Assembly (NCBI RefSeq): GCF_009604385.1
Contig: NZ_WEGJ01000014.1
Coordinates: forward strand, 62,001 to 126,000
Source of the DNA: Streptomyces smaragdinus
GTDB taxonomy: Bacteria > Actinomycetota > Actinomycetes > Streptomycetales > Streptomycetaceae
DNA length: 64,000 bases
Reading direction: 5' to 3'
Shown: positions 41,688-50,516 of the stretch, one piece after another
Layout of the letters: each line of letters starts with the position of its first letter
How positions within the stretch are numbered: position 1 is the first letter of the stretch
Position numbers and translations under genes: made by a program
The notes under the pieces: generated by a model
What the model saw: only the letters and a program-made list of their open reading frames with translations
Told to the model about the DNA's origin: nothing
Databases searched by the model: none

Positions 41688-44600
41688 TCAGAGGTCGAAG
41701 ACCTCCGCCACCAGCGCCGCCTGCTCCGCCTGGTGCCGCTTCGCCGAGCCCACCGCGGGGGAGGACGACGACGGGCGGGAGACCCGGTGGAGGCGGTCGC
41801 CGGACGGGGCCGGGCGGGAGCCCAGGAGCAGGTCGAGGTGGTCGATCAGGTTCAGGGCGATGAACGGCCAGCCGCCCTGGTTGGCCGGCTCCTCCTGCGC
41901 CCAGACGAACTTCTCGGCGTTCGAGTACTTCGCCAGCTTCGCCTGGATCTCCTCGCCCGGCAGCGGGTAGAGGCGCTCGAGGCGGATGATCGCCGTGTCC
42001 GTGACGCCGCGCTTGGTCCGCTCCGCGTCGAGGTCGTAGTAGACCTTGCCGGAGCAGAAGACGACCTTGCGCACGGCGGCCGGGTCGACCGACGCGTCAC
42101 CGATGACCGGCTGGAACGAGCCCGTGGTGAACTCCTCCGCCTTGGACGCCGCCGCCTTCAGCCGGAGCATCGACTTCGGGGTGAAGACGATCAGCGGCTT
42201 GTGGTGCGGGTTGTGCACCTGCCAGCGCAGGAGGTGGAAGTAGCTCGACGGGAGCGAGGGCATCGCGACCGTCATGTTGTTCTGCGCGCACAGCTGCAGG
42301 AACCGCTCGATGCGGGCGGAGGAGTGGTCCGGGCCCTGGCCCTCGTAGCCGTGCGGCAGCAGCAGCGTGACGCCGGAGGTCTGGCCCCACTTCTGCTCGG
42401 CGGAGGAGATGAACTCGTCCACCACCGTCTGCGCGCCGTTGACGAAGTCGCCGAACTGCGCCTCCCACATCACCAACGACTCGGGACGGGCCAGCGAGTA
42501 GCCGTACTCGAAGCCCATCGCCGCGTACTCGGAGAGCAGCGAGTCGTAGACGTTGTAGCGGGCCTGGCCCTCGGCCAGGTAGTTGAGCGGGGTGTAGTCC
42601 TCGCCCGTGGTCTGGTCGACGAGCACCGCGTGGCGCTGGCCGAACGTGCCGCGCCGGGAGTCCTGGCCCGCGAGGCGGACCGGGGTGCCCTCGAGGAGCA
42701 GCGAGCCGATGGCGAGGGTCTCGCCCATGCCCCAGTCGATCGTGCCGTCCTCGACCATCGCGGCCCGGCGCTGCAGCTGCGGCTGCAGCCGGCGGTGCAC
42801 GGTGACGGAGTCGGGGATGTTGACCTGGGACTCGGCGATGCGCTTGACGACCTCCTGGGAGATCGCGGTGCCCACGGCGACCGGGAACTCCGGCAGCGCC
42901 GGCAGGGCGGTCACCGGGGCGGGCGCGGCGGACACGTCGCGGACCTCGGTGAAGACCTTCTCCAGCTGGCCCTGGAAGTCCTGGAGCGCCTGCTCCGCCT
43001 CTTCCATGGTGATGTCGCCGCGGCCGATCAGGGACTCGGTGTAGAGCTTGCGCACCGAGCGCTTCTTGTCGATCAGCGAGTACATCTGCGGGTTGGTGAA
43101 CTCCGGGTTGTCGGACTCGTTGTGTCCGCGGCGCCGGTAGCAGATGAGGTCGATGACGACGTCCTTGTTGAACGCCTGGCGGAACTCGAACGCGAGGCGC
43201 GCGACGCGCACCACGGCCTCCGGGTCGTCGCCGTTCACGTGGAAGATCGGCGCCTCGATCATGCGGGCCACGTCGGTGGCGTACATGGAGGAGCGGGCCG
43301 ACTCCGGGGGAGCGGTGAAGCCCACCTGGTTGTTGATGACCACGTGCACGGTGCCGCCGGTGCGGTAGCCCCGCAGCTGCGACATGTTCAGCGTCTCGGC
43401 CACGACGCCCTGGCCGGCGAAGGCCGCGTCGCCGTGCAGGGCGATCGGCAGGACCGTGAAGTCCGTGCCGCCCTTGCCGATGATGTCCTGCTTGGCGCGG
43501 ACGACGCCCTCGACGATCGGGTCGACGGCCTCGAGGTGCGAGGGGTTGGCGGTGAGCGAGACCTTGATCTGCTCGCCGTCCAGGCCGGTGAAGGTGCCCT
43601 CGGCGCCCAGGTGGTACTTGACGTCGCCGGAGCCGTGCATCGACCGGGGGTCGAGGTTGCCCTCGAACTCGCGGAAGATCTGCGCGTACGACTTGCCGAC
43701 GATGTTGGCCAGGACGTTCAGCCGGCCGCGGTGGGCCATGCCGATGACGGCCTCGTCGAGGCGGGCCTCGGCGGCGGCGTCGATCACGGCGTCGAGCAGC
43801 GGGATGACGGACTCGCCGCCCTCCAGCGAGAAGCGCTTCTGGCCGACGTACTTCGTCTGCAGGAACGTCTCGAAGGCCTCGGCGGCGTTCAGCCGGCGCA
43901 GGATGCGCAGCTGCTCCTCGCGCTCGGGCTTGCTGTGCGGGCGCTCGATGCGCTCCTGCAGCCACTTGCGCTGCTTCGGGTCCTGGATGTGCATGTACTC
44001 CACACCCGTGGTGCGGCAGTACGAGTCGCGCAGCACGCCCAGGATGTCGCGGAGCTTCATCAGGGACTTGCCGGCGAAGCCGCCGACGGCGAAGTCGCGC
44101 TCCAGGTCCCACAGCGTCAGCCCGTGCTCGGTGATGTCGAGGTCGGGGTGCTTGCGCTGGCGGTACTCCAGCGGGTCGGTGTCGGCCATGACGTGGCCGC
44201 GGACCCGGTAGGAGTGGATCAGCTCGAAGACGCGGGCCGCCTTGGTGACGTCGTCGTCGTGCGACGCGTCGATGTCCTTGAGCCAGCGGACCGGCTCGTA
44301 GGGGATGCGCAGCGCCTGGAAGATCTCGTCGTAGAAGCCGTTCTCGCCGAGCAGCAGGTTCGCGACGATCCGCAGGAACTCGCCGGAGGCGGCGCCCTGG
44401 ATGACCCGGTGGTCGTACGTCGAGGTCAGCGTCATGACCTTGGAGACGCCCAGCTTGTTCAGGGTGTCCTGGGAGGTGCCCTGGAACTCCGCCGGGTACT
44501 CCATCGCGCCGACGCCCATGATCACGGACTGGCCGGGCATCAGGCGGGGCACGGAGTGGACGGTGCCGATGCCGCCGGGGTTGGTGAGCGAGCACGTCAC

Positions 44601-45458
44601 CCCGGTGAAGTCGTCCATCGTGAGCTTGTTGGTGCGGGCCTTGCGGACGATGTCCTCGTAGGCCTGCCAGAACTCGAAGAAGTCGAGGGTCTCGGACTTC
44701 TTGATCGCCGCCACCACGAGCTGGCGGTCGCCGTTCGGCTTCACCAGGTCGATGGCCAGGCCCAGGTTGACGTGCTCGGGCTTGACCAGGGTGGGCTTGC
44801 CGTCCTTCTCGGCGAAGGAGTGGTTCATCGACGGCATCAGCTTCATCGCCTGCACCATGGCGTAGCCGATGAGGTGGGTGAAGGAGACCTTCCCGCCCCG
44901 GGCGCGCTTGAGGTGGTTGTTGATGACGATGCGGTTGTCGAACAGCAGCTTCACCGGGACGGCGCGGACGGACGTGGCCGTCGGCATCTCCAGCGAGGCG
45001 TTCATGTTCTTCACCACGGCGGCGGCCGGGCCGCGCAGCGTGACGGTCTCGGGGCCGGCGGCCTGATCGGCGGCCGGGGCCTTCGCCGCCGGCGCGGGGC
45101 GCTCGGCGGGGGCCGCGGCGGGCGCCTTCGGCTGTGCGGCGGCCGGTGCGGGGGCGGGCTTCGCCGGAGCGGCGGCGGGGGCGGGCGCCGGTGCCGCGGG
45201 AGCGGCGGCCGGGGCGGCCTGCGCGGGGGCCGGGGCGGCGGCGGACGCGTCAGCCGCTGCGGCGGCGGCCTGGGCCGCCGCGTTCGGCTTGTAGTCCGCA
45301 AAGAAGTCCCACCAGGCACGGTCGACCGAGTTCGGGTCCTGGAGGTACTGCTGATAGATCTCGTCTACGAGCCACTCGTTCGGGCCGAACGTGGTGGCGG
45401 GGTCCCGGCCCTGGCTGGGTTCCTCGGTCGAGACGCTATTCGGGGACTGTGGCGACAC
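41688..45458 (-). CDS. kgd: multifunctional 2-oxoglutarate decarboxylase/dehydrogenase (E1 fused to an E2-type acyltransferase domain)
   Basis: Actinobacterial KGD/OdhA-type enzyme of the TCA cycle: thiamine-dependent decarboxylation of 2-oxoglutarate, plus an E2-like succinyltransferase domain. The 1256-aa protein begins with the E1 N-terminal helix (FGPNEWLVDEIYQQYLQDPNSVDRAWWDFFADYKP), then an Ala/Pro linker (about 65-135), the acyltransferase domain (about 140-365, with TSTYDHRVIQGAASGEFL carrying the active-site HR), and the E1 domain (about 395-1256: GMAHRGRLNVLANIVGK; HGDAAFAGQGVVAETLNMSQL). No lipoyl domain is present, as usual. GTG 45458 has GAGGGCGG before it; GTG 45485 lacks a ribosome binding site. 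In relatives it is inhibited by GarA/OdhI FHA proteins. Confidence 0.95.
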   Translation of the reverse strand: MSPQSPNSVSTEEPSQGRDPATTFGPNEWLVDEIYQQYLQDPNSVDRAWWDFFADYKPNAAAQAAAAAADASAAAPAPAQAAPAAAPAAPAPAPAAAPAKPAPAPAAAQPKAPAAAPAERPAPAAKAPAADQAAGPETVTLRGPAAAVVKNMNASLEMPTATSVRAVPVKLLFDNRIVINNHLKRARGGKVSFTHLIGYAMVQAMKLMPSMNHSFAEKDGKPTLVKPEHVNLGLAIDLVKPNGDRQLVVAAIKKSETLDFFEFWQAYEDIVRKARTNKLTMDDFTGVTCSLTNPGGIGTVHSVPRLMPGQSVIMGVGAMEYPAEFQGTSQDTLNKLGVSKVMTLTSTYDHRVIQGAASGEFLRIVANLLLGENGFYDEIFQALRIPYEPVRWLKDIDASHDDDVTKAARVFELIHSYRVRGHVMADTDPLEYRQRKHPDLDITEHGLTLWDLERDFAVGGFAGKSLMKLRDILGVLRDSYCRTTGVEYMHIQDPKQRKWLQERIERPHSKPEREEQLRILRRLNAAEAFETFLQTKYVGQKRFSLEGGESVIPLLDAVIDAAAEARLDEAVIGMAHRGRLNVLANIVGKSYAQIFREFEGNLDPRSMHGSGDVKYHLGAEGTFTGLDGEQIKVSLTANPSHLEAVDPIVEGVVRAKQDIIGKGGTDFTVLPIALHGDAAFAGQGVVAETLNMSQLRGYRTGGTVHVVINNQVGFTAPPESARSSMYATDVARMIEAPIFHVNGDDPEAVVRVARLAFEFRQAFNKDVVIDLICYRRRGHNESDNPEFTNPQMYSLIDKKRSVRKLYTESLIGRGDITMEEAEQALQDFQGQLEKVFTEVRDVSAAPAPVTALPALPEFPVAVGTAISQEVVKRIAESQVNIPDSVTVHRRLQPQLQRRAAMVEDGTIDWGMGETLAIGSLLLEGTPVRLAGQDSRRGTFGQRHAVLVDQTTGEDYTPLNYLAEGQARYNVYDSLLSEYAAMGFEYGYSLARPESLVMWEAQFGDFVNGAQTVVDEFISSAEQKWGQTSGVTLLLPHGYEGQGPDHSSARIERFLQLCAQNNMTVAMPSLPSSYFHLLRWQVHNPHHKPLIVFTPKSMLRLKAAASKAEEFTTGSFQPVIGDASVDPAAVRKVVFCSGKVYYDLDAERTKRGVTDTAIIRLERLYPLPGEEIQAKLAKYSNAEKFVWAQEEPANQGGWPFIALNLIDHLDLLLGSRPAPSGDRLHRVSRPSSSSPAVGSAKRHQAEQAALVAEVFDL

Positions 45459-45741
45459 GGCGGTATCCGCCCTCTTCCGCTTCACATAGGTGATGGACAG
45501 CGGAGAACAAGGCTACGCCCCCCGGAGGGTTCCTTGCAGGTCTCACCCGGTCCCAGTCGCGGAAGTCACAAAGAAAACCGGGTTTGGGCGGGAAGATTGG
45601 CGGGAAACACATGAGGTTTGCCTACGTCCGGCCACGCAGAGTAGGGGCCCGCTCGGCCCGTAGCCCCACGGGAGCCGCACGTCCTTGCTCGTCGACGGCC
45701 CCGACCAGGTCAGAGGGCCACCGCCGCGGCGCCACCCTACG

Positions 45742-46842
45742 TCAAATGATCGTTTTTGCCACGCCCGGAAGAGTGACGAGGATGCGGCAGCCGCGGGGGG
45801 ATTCGGCCACGCCGATCCGTCCGCCGTGCAGATCCACCGCCCAGCGCGCGATCGCCAGCCCCAGCCCCGTACCTCCGTCGTGGCCCGGGCCGGACCGCGT
45901 CTGCTCGGTGGCGCCCCGGGTGAAGCGCTCGAAGACCCGGTGCCGCTGGGACTCGGGGATGCCGGGGCCCTCGTCGAGCACCTCGAGGACGAGGGACTCG
46001 GGACCCTCGCCGGAGCGGGCGCGGACCGTGACGCGGCCCTGCGGGGGGCTGTGCTTGACGGCGTTGTCGATGAGGTTCGCCACCACCTGGTGCAGCCGCT
46101 CGGTGTCGGCGTGCGCCACCAGGGTGGGCGGCTGGACGTCCAGCCGGAGGCTGACGTCGCCGCGGGCGGGGCCGCCGCGCGCGGTCATGTTCGCTTCGCG
46201 CAGAACCCCGGACAGATACGGCCAGACCTCGAAGCGCCGGGCCCGCAGCGGGACGGCGCCGCTGTCCAGCCGGGACAGGTCCAGCAGCTGCTCCACCAGC
46301 CGGCCCAGGCGCTCGGTCTGCTTCAGCGCGGTGCGCATGGTGTCCGGATCGGCCTCGGAGACCCCGTCCACCACGTTCTCCAGCACGGCCCGCAGGGCGG
46401 CGATGGGGGTGCGCAGCTCGTGCGAGACGTTCGCCACGAGCTCCTTGCGGTGGCGGTCCACGGCCTCGAGGTCGGCGGCCATCCGGTTGAAGCTGGTGGC
46501 CAGTTCGCCGTACTCGTCGCGGCGGCCCGCGGCCAGCCGGCGGCTGTAGTCGCCGTGCGCCATCGCCCGCGTCACCTCGGTCATCTCGCCGAGCGGGGCG
46601 GTCAGGCGCTGGGCGACGAACTGGGTGAGGAGCAGCGAGGCGACCAGGGAGAAGATCGTCGCGACGCGCAGCTCGGTGGACGACACGATCGACACGTACA
46701 CCAGCAGCGTCGCGATGATCACCGAGAGGATGACCAGGCCGCTCAGGGCGGCGTTGACGGAGCGGAACGGGTCGACGGGACGCAGCGCCGCCCACAGCCG
46801 CGCCAGGGGGCGGCCGCGGGGGGCGGTGGGTGCGGGGTTCAT
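45742..46842 (-). CDS. sensor histidine kinase (HAMP-HisKA-HATPase)
   Basis: A 366-aa membrane kinase with two close N-terminal helices (LSGLVILSVIIATLLVYVSIV and VATIFSLVASLLLTQFVA) and almost no extracellular loop, so it likely senses a membrane or cytoplasmic cue. A HAMP domain (RLTAPLGEMTEVTRAMAHGDYSRRL) follows, then the phospho-acceptor box ELVANVSHELRTPIAALRA, N-box VVANLIDNAVKHS, and G-boxes DEGPGIP and GTGLGLAIARW. It follows its response regulator by 21 bp in the same operon. As I recall, an orthologous pair lies next to kgd in S. coelicolor. The stimulus is unknown. Confidence 0.92.
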   Translation of the reverse strand: MNPAPTAPRGRPLARLWAALRPVDPFRSVNAALSGLVILSVIIATLLVYVSIVSSTELRVATIFSLVASLLLTQFVAQRLTAPLGEMTEVTRAMAHGDYSRRLAAGRRDEYGELATSFNRMAADLEAVDRHRKELVANVSHELRTPIAALRAVLENVVDGVSEADPDTMRTALKQTERLGRLVEQLLDLSRLDSGAVPLRARRFEVWPYLSGVLREANMTARGGPARGDVSLRLDVQPPTLVAHADTERLHQVVANLIDNAVKHSPPQGRVTVRARSGEGPESLVLEVLDEGPGIPESQRHRVFERFTRGATEQTRSGPGHDGGTGLGLAIARWAVDLHGGRIGVAESPRGCRILVTLPGVAKTII

Positions 46843-46863
46843 GGTGCCTCGCTGCTGCTTCGG

Positions 46864-47595
46864 TTACGCGGCTTCCGGCTCCAGCGCGTAGCCGACGCCG
46901 TGCACGGTACGGATCCGCTCGGCGCCGATCTTCCGGCGCAGGGCCTTGATGTGGCTGTCGACGGTACGGGTGCCGGAGGCGTCCGCCCAGTCCCAGACCT
47001 CCACCAGCAGCTGCTCGCGGGAGAGCACGGCCCGCGGCCGGCACGCCAGACACACCAGCAGGTCGAACTCCGTCGGCGTCAGATGCACGTCCGCCCCCGC
47101 GACCCGGACCCGCCGCTGGGAGTGATCGATCTCCAGCTCGCCGAGCCGCAGCACCGCCCGGTCCCGGTGCGCGGCGGAGGCGGACGCGCGCTCCACCCGG
47201 CGCAGCAGGACGTGCGTCCGGGCGGCCAGCTCCCGCATGGAGAAGGGCTTCGTCATGTAGTCGTCGGCGCCCACGCCGAGGCCCACCAGCATGTCCGTCT
47301 CGTCGTCGCGCGCCGTCAGCATCAGCACCGGCACCGGGCGCCGCGCCTGCACCCGGCGGCACACCTCCAGCCCGTCGTACCCGGGCAGCATCACGTCCAG
47401 GACGAGCAGATCGGGCCCCCACTCCTCCGCGGCGGCGACGGCGGACGGCCCGTCCCCGGCGGTCCGTACCGCGAACCCCTCCGCCTTCAGCCGGGCGGCT
47501 ATGGCGTCGCCGATGGTCGGATCGTCCTCGACCACGAGAATGCGCCGCGCGCTGGGGGAGGGTGGGTTCCCCGGCCGCGGCTGTACCTGTGCCAT
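46864..47595 (-). CDS. OmpR/PhoB-family response regulator
   Basis: A 243-aa regulator. The receiver domain (about 18-130) has the acidic pair VEDD, the phospho-acceptor Asp in LLVLDVMLPGYDG, Thr in MLTARDD and Lys in YMTKPFSMREL. A C-terminal winged helix (about 150-240) has LTPTEFDLLVCLACRPRAVLSREQLL and RTVDSHIKALRRKIG, with the usual ending VHGVGYALEPE. First gene of the operon with the kinase. The divergent neighbour is the sigma-like fusion gene, separated by 139 bp. Confidence 0.94.
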   Translation of the reverse strand: MAQVQPRPGNPPSPSARRILVVEDDPTIGDAIAARLKAEGFAVRTAGDGPSAVAAAEEWGPDLLVLDVMLPGYDGLEVCRRVQARRPVPVLMLTARDDETDMLVGLGVGADDYMTKPFSMRELAARTHVLLRRVERASASAAHRDRAVLRLGELEIDHSQRRVRVAGADVHLTPTEFDLLVCLACRPRAVLSREQLLVEVWDWADASGTRTVDSHIKALRRKIGAERIRTVHGVGYALEPEAA

Positions 47596-47734
47596 GTCGT
47601 GCCCCCGGCTTTCGTCGCTCCCCGTCGGTCCGTCGTGCTGCTCTGCAGGGTATGCGGGGGGATCCGCTCCGGGCTACGGGCGCCCCCGGCACCCCCGCGT
47701 GAACCGGGCGGGCCGGTGCGGTCGATAAGGGTGC

Positions 47735-48511
47735 GTGAGAGTGTTCCGGGCCGTGCCCTCCGAGTCCCCGCCCCCCGACGCGGTGCTGCTGCGTGCCGTG
47801 GCGCGCGGCGACACCGACGCGCTGGCCGCGCTGTACGACCGGCACGCCGGGTGGCTGCTGGTGCGGCTGGGGCGCCGGTGCGGGGACGGCGAGCTGGCCG
47901 GTGAGGTGACGCAGGACACGTTCCTGACGGTGTGGCGGACGGCCGCCGCCTTCGCCGACACCGGCGGGGGGTCCGCGGGCGGCTGGCTGTGGACGATCGC
48001 CGCGCGGCGGCTGGTCGACGCCCAGCGGTCGGCGGCCCGGGCGGCGCGGGGCCTTGCGGCGGCCGGTGCGCCGGTGCCGTCCGCCGCGTCCGCACCGTCC
48101 GCGGAGGAGCACGTGCTGGCGGGCGGGCTGGAGCCGGACGTGCTGCGGGAGCGGCTGGCGGGGGTCGGGGGGCTGCCCGAGCGGATCACCGAAGGCGGGC
48201 GGGAAGGGGGGTCGGCCGTGCCGGACGCGGCGATGTACAGCCGGCGGAACGAGATCACCGACCGGGACTTCTTCCTCCTCAACGCCTGGTCGGGGCTGGA
48301 CGGGAGCACGTGCGGGAGGGGTACGGTCACCGAGACCGCCGTCGAAGTGTGGATGCTCCCCTTCATGCGGGACGTCTACCTCGGACCGGAGGACCGGCAG
48401 ACGAAGGAGGTACGCGCCGCCCTCGCCCGTATCGAGGCCATGCCCCCGCCGGAGCGCGCCGCGTTCCTGACCCGGTACCTGGCGTGCGACAGAGGGGCGG
48501 AGCTCCGATGA
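47735..48511 (+). CDS. sigma-region-2 (ECF-type) domain fused to an unrelated C-terminal domain
   Basis: A 258-aa protein. Residues 18-110 match ECF sigma region 2 (AVARGDTDALAALYDRHAGWLLVRLGRRCGDGELAGEVTQDTFLTVWRTAAAF..GGWLWTIAARRLVDAQR). Sigma region 4, needed to contact the -35 element, is missing. After PSAEEHVLAGG, a short sequence common at the end of the ECF linker, the chain continues directly into GLEPDVLRERLAGVGGLPERITEGG and MYSRRNEITDRDFFLLNAWSG, a different conserved actinobacterial protein. An internal deletion that fused two genes would explain this (inference). It is unlikely to work as a normal sigma factor. The stop overlaps the start of the membrane-protein gene (ATGA). Confidence 0.7.
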   Translation: MRVFRAVPSESPPPDAVLLRAVARGDTDALAALYDRHAGWLLVRLGRRCGDGELAGEVTQDTFLTVWRTAAAFADTGGGSAGGWLWTIAARRLVDAQRSAARAARGLAAAGAPVPSAASAPSAEEHVLAGGLEPDVLRERLAGVGGLPERITEGGREGGSAVPDAAMYSRRNEITDRDFFLLNAWSGLDGSTCGRGTVTETAVEVWMLPFMRDVYLGPEDRQTKEVRAALARIEAMPPPERAAFLTRYLACDRGAELR

Positions 48512-49107
48512 GGCTCTACCTCCGCTCCCGCGCCCTCCCCGCCGCCCTCCTCGTCCTGATCGCCCTCACCCTCCTCACCTGGCGCTGCGCCGACTGGCTC
48601 GTCGACTCCCCCCGCTTCGGCACCACCGCCCGCGTCCCCGTCGTCGCCCTCGCGCCGCTGCTCGCCGGATCGGCCGCCGCCGCGAGCCTCTTCACCCACT
48701 CCGCCGAGCTCGAACGGACGGCGCCCCGCCCCCTCGCGGCGCTGCGCGGCGTACAACTGCTCCTCGTCACCGCCCTGTACGCCCTCGCCCTCGGCGCCAC
48801 CGTCACCTCCGACGCCGCCCACTTCGGCGCCCAGGCCATGGTCCGCAACGTCCTCGGCACCGCCGGCCTCGCCGCGCTCTCCGCCGTGGCGTTCGGCGCA
48901 CGGCTCGCGTGGGTGCTGCCCCTCGCCTGCACCGGCACGGCGTATCTGGCGGCGCCCCGCGTGCACGGCGGGGCGGTGTCCGTGTGGGCGTGGCCCGTGC
49001 AGCCGGGGGCCGAGGGCGGGGCGTGGGGTGCGGCGCTCGGGCTCCTCGCGGCGGGTGTGGCGGCGGGTGTGCGGTGGGGGCCGCGGGCCGGGTCAGGCAG
49101 GGCGTGA
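48508..49107 (+). CDS. six-helix integral membrane protein
   Basis: A 199-aa protein with about six hydrophobic segments (ALPAALLVLIALTLLTW, VPVVALAPLLAGSAAAASLF, LLLVTALYALALGATV, VLGTAGLAALSAVAFGA, WVLPLACTGTAYL and GAALGLLAAGVAAGV). It has the look of the permease-like partner that usually sits with an ABC ATPase next to sigma/hypothetical pairs in Streptomyces, but no ATPase is present here; the missing gene may have been lost in the deletion inferred for the upstream fusion. Translationally coupled to that gene. Its last 15 bases overlap the convergent spermidine-synthase-like gene. Confidence 0.7.
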   Translation: MRLYLRSRALPAALLVLIALTLLTWRCADWLVDSPRFGTTARVPVVALAPLLAGSAAAASLFTHSAELERTAPRPLAALRGVQLLLVTALYALALGATVTSDAAHFGAQAMVRNVLGTAGLAALSAVAFGARLAWVLPLACTGTAYLAAPRVHGGAVSVWAWPVQPGAEGGAWGAALGLLAAGVAAGVRWGPRAGSGRA

Positions 49108-49776
49108 GGGTCGGGCCGGGCGCCGGGCCAGGTGCACGACGTCCGGCACCCCCCGCCGTACCGGGATCTCCTCGGTCACCACGTCCGTGAACCCCGCCGT
49201 GCGCAGCGCCTCCTCGAACGCGGGGGAGGGCTGCGCCGACCACACCGCCAGCACGCCGCCGGGGGTGAGGCGGGACAGGCAGGCGGCGAGGCCGCCGGGG
49301 GAGTAGAGGGAGGCGTTGTCGTCGGTCACGGTCCAGTCGGGGCCGTTGTCGATGTCCAGGCACAGGGCGTCGTACGACACGTCCGCCTCCCGGACGTACG
49401 CCACCAGATCGGCCTCGACGATCTCCGTACGGGCATCCGCCTGCGCCGCCCCCGAGATCGCGGCGAGCGGCCCGTCCACATGCCAGTCGATCACCGCCCG
49501 CTCCCGCTCGACCACGGCGATCCGCCCCCACCGGGTCTCCGCCGCGGCCTCGGCCAGGGAGAACCCGACCCCGAGCCCGCCGATGAGCACGGCCGGCGCC
49601 GGCCGCTCCCCGAGGGCGTCCAGCGCGGACCGCACCAGCAGCCGCTCGGAGCGGCCGTCGGAGGTGTCCATCAGGAAGCAGCCGTTGGCGATGATCTCGA
49701 AGTCGTCCCCGCGCCGGCGCAGGGTGACCTCGCCGAAGGGGCCTTCACGGTGGTCGAGGGTGACGGGTTGGTCCAT
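49093..49776 (-). CDS. spermidine synthase-like (polyamine aminopropyltransferase fold) protein
   Basis: A 227-aa Rossmann-fold protein related to spermidine synthases (RSERLLVRSALDALGERPAPAVLIGGLGVGFSLAEA; IAVVERERAVIDWH; YDALCLDIDNGPDWTV; LTPGGVLAVWSAQPSPAFEEAL). The GGLGVGF loop replaces the usual GGGDG, and the catalytic Asp pattern of true synthases is not clear, so it may be a methyltransferase-like or non-polyamine enzyme. It is monocistronic with no polyamine genes nearby; 15 bp overlap the convergent membrane-protein gene. Confidence 0.72.
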   Translation of the reverse strand: MDQPVTLDHREGPFGEVTLRRRGDDFEIIANGCFLMDTSDGRSERLLVRSALDALGERPAPAVLIGGLGVGFSLAEAAAETRWGRIAVVERERAVIDWHVDGPLAAISGAAQADARTEIVEADLVAYVREADVSYDALCLDIDNGPDWTVTDDNASLYSPGGLAACLSRLTPGGVLAVWSAQPSPAFEEALRTAGFTDVVTEEIPVRRGVPDVVHLARRPARPSRPA

Positions 49777-49815
49777 GGCGGTCGAGCATAATTCCCGGCC
49801 GGCGGGCTCATCGGC

Positions 49816-50313
49816 TCACCGTCGCGGCGGCAGTGCGTCCAGGACCTCCCGCATACCGGGGATGTCCCAGCCCTCGCCGAGGACGACCGTGCGGTCCTGG
49901 TACTCGAGGAGGGTGTTGAGGGAGTCCGGGCCGGACTGAGGGGTGCCCTGGTCGGTGGCGTCGATCCGGTTGAACCGCACGGCGGCGAGAGCGTCCCGCA
50001 GCCGCTTCGCCTTCGCTTCCGGCAGCCGGCCCTCCTCGGTCCCGCGCCTCGTCCGCACCGTGTAGCGGCCGTCGACCCGCACGGTGAGGGTGTCGTCCCT
50101 GCCGTCGATGCCGCCCCGCTCGTGCAGGACGACCAGCTCCGCGCCGGGCGCGGTGGGCTGCTCGACGTCGGGGGAGGATTCGGCGGACGCGGACGCGGGC
50201 GCCGACGGTTTCGTACGAGGTCCGTCCGGCTCGTCCGACCCGCATCCCGTCACGAGCAGCGCGGGCAGCATGACCAGCCCGATTCCGGTACGAACCACAC
50301 CCCGTCGTGTCAT
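49816..50313 (-). CDS. small lipoprotein of unknown function
   Basis: A 165-aa protein with a lipoprotein signal (MTRRGVVRTGIGLVMLPALLVTGC; lipidated Cys24) and a Ser/Ala/Pro-rich linker. A small domain follows with strand-rich LVVLHERGGIDGRDDTLTVRVDGRYTVRTRRG and LNTLLEYQDRTVVLGEGWDIPGMREVL. It is widespread in Streptomyces as an uncharacterised lipoprotein; the domain may bind a protein partner outside the membrane. Divergent from lon, sharing the 203-bp region that carries the HspR and ClgR sites. Confidence 0.8.
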   Translation of the reverse strand: MTRRGVVRTGIGLVMLPALLVTGCGSDEPDGPRTKPSAPASASAESSPDVEQPTAPGAELVVLHERGGIDGRDDTLTVRVDGRYTVRTRRGTEEGRLPEAKAKRLRDALAAVRFNRIDATDQGTPQSGPDSLNTLLEYQDRTVVLGEGWDIPGMREVLDALPPRR

Positions 50314-50423
50314 GGAGCAGTCATATCAAGGCAGGCCCGCGCAGGTCACCCCACAGACCGGGGAATGGCCGTACCGGCCCCGGCGGTTCTCCGAGCGGCA
50401 GCCGGTGCGGAGGTCCCGCTGAT

Positions 50424-50437
50424 CGCTCACAGCGAAC
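50424..50437 (-). promoter_or_regulatory. ClgR-type binding site upstream of lon
   Basis: Read on the - strand the site is GTTCGC-N5-GCG, the consensus of the Streptomyces Clp/Lon activator ClgR, which is established as an activator of lon and clp genes. It lies about 80 bp upstream of the lon start. Confidence 0.7.
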
Positions 50438-50474
50438 AACCCCGGGGCCGGGAACATCCCCGACCCCCCCGCGC

Positions 50475-50495
50475 ATTGAGTCGATGTAACTCAAC
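50475..50495 (+). promoter_or_regulatory. HAIR element (HspR operator) upstream of lon
   Basis: ATTGAGT (50475-50481), a 7-bp spacer and ACTCAAC (50489-50495) match the HAIR consensus CTTGAGT-N7-ACTCAAG at six of seven positions in each arm. It ends 21 bp before the lon ATG, a position for repression. In S. coelicolor, lon belongs to the HspR regulon, with DnaK as corepressor. Confidence 0.9.
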
Positions 50496-50516
50496 TTGCA
50501 TGCCGAAGGGGAGATC

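Noticed and set aside
47735..48511. Annotation as a complete ECF sigma factor.
   Set aside because: Region 4 is missing and the C-terminal half matches a different conserved protein.
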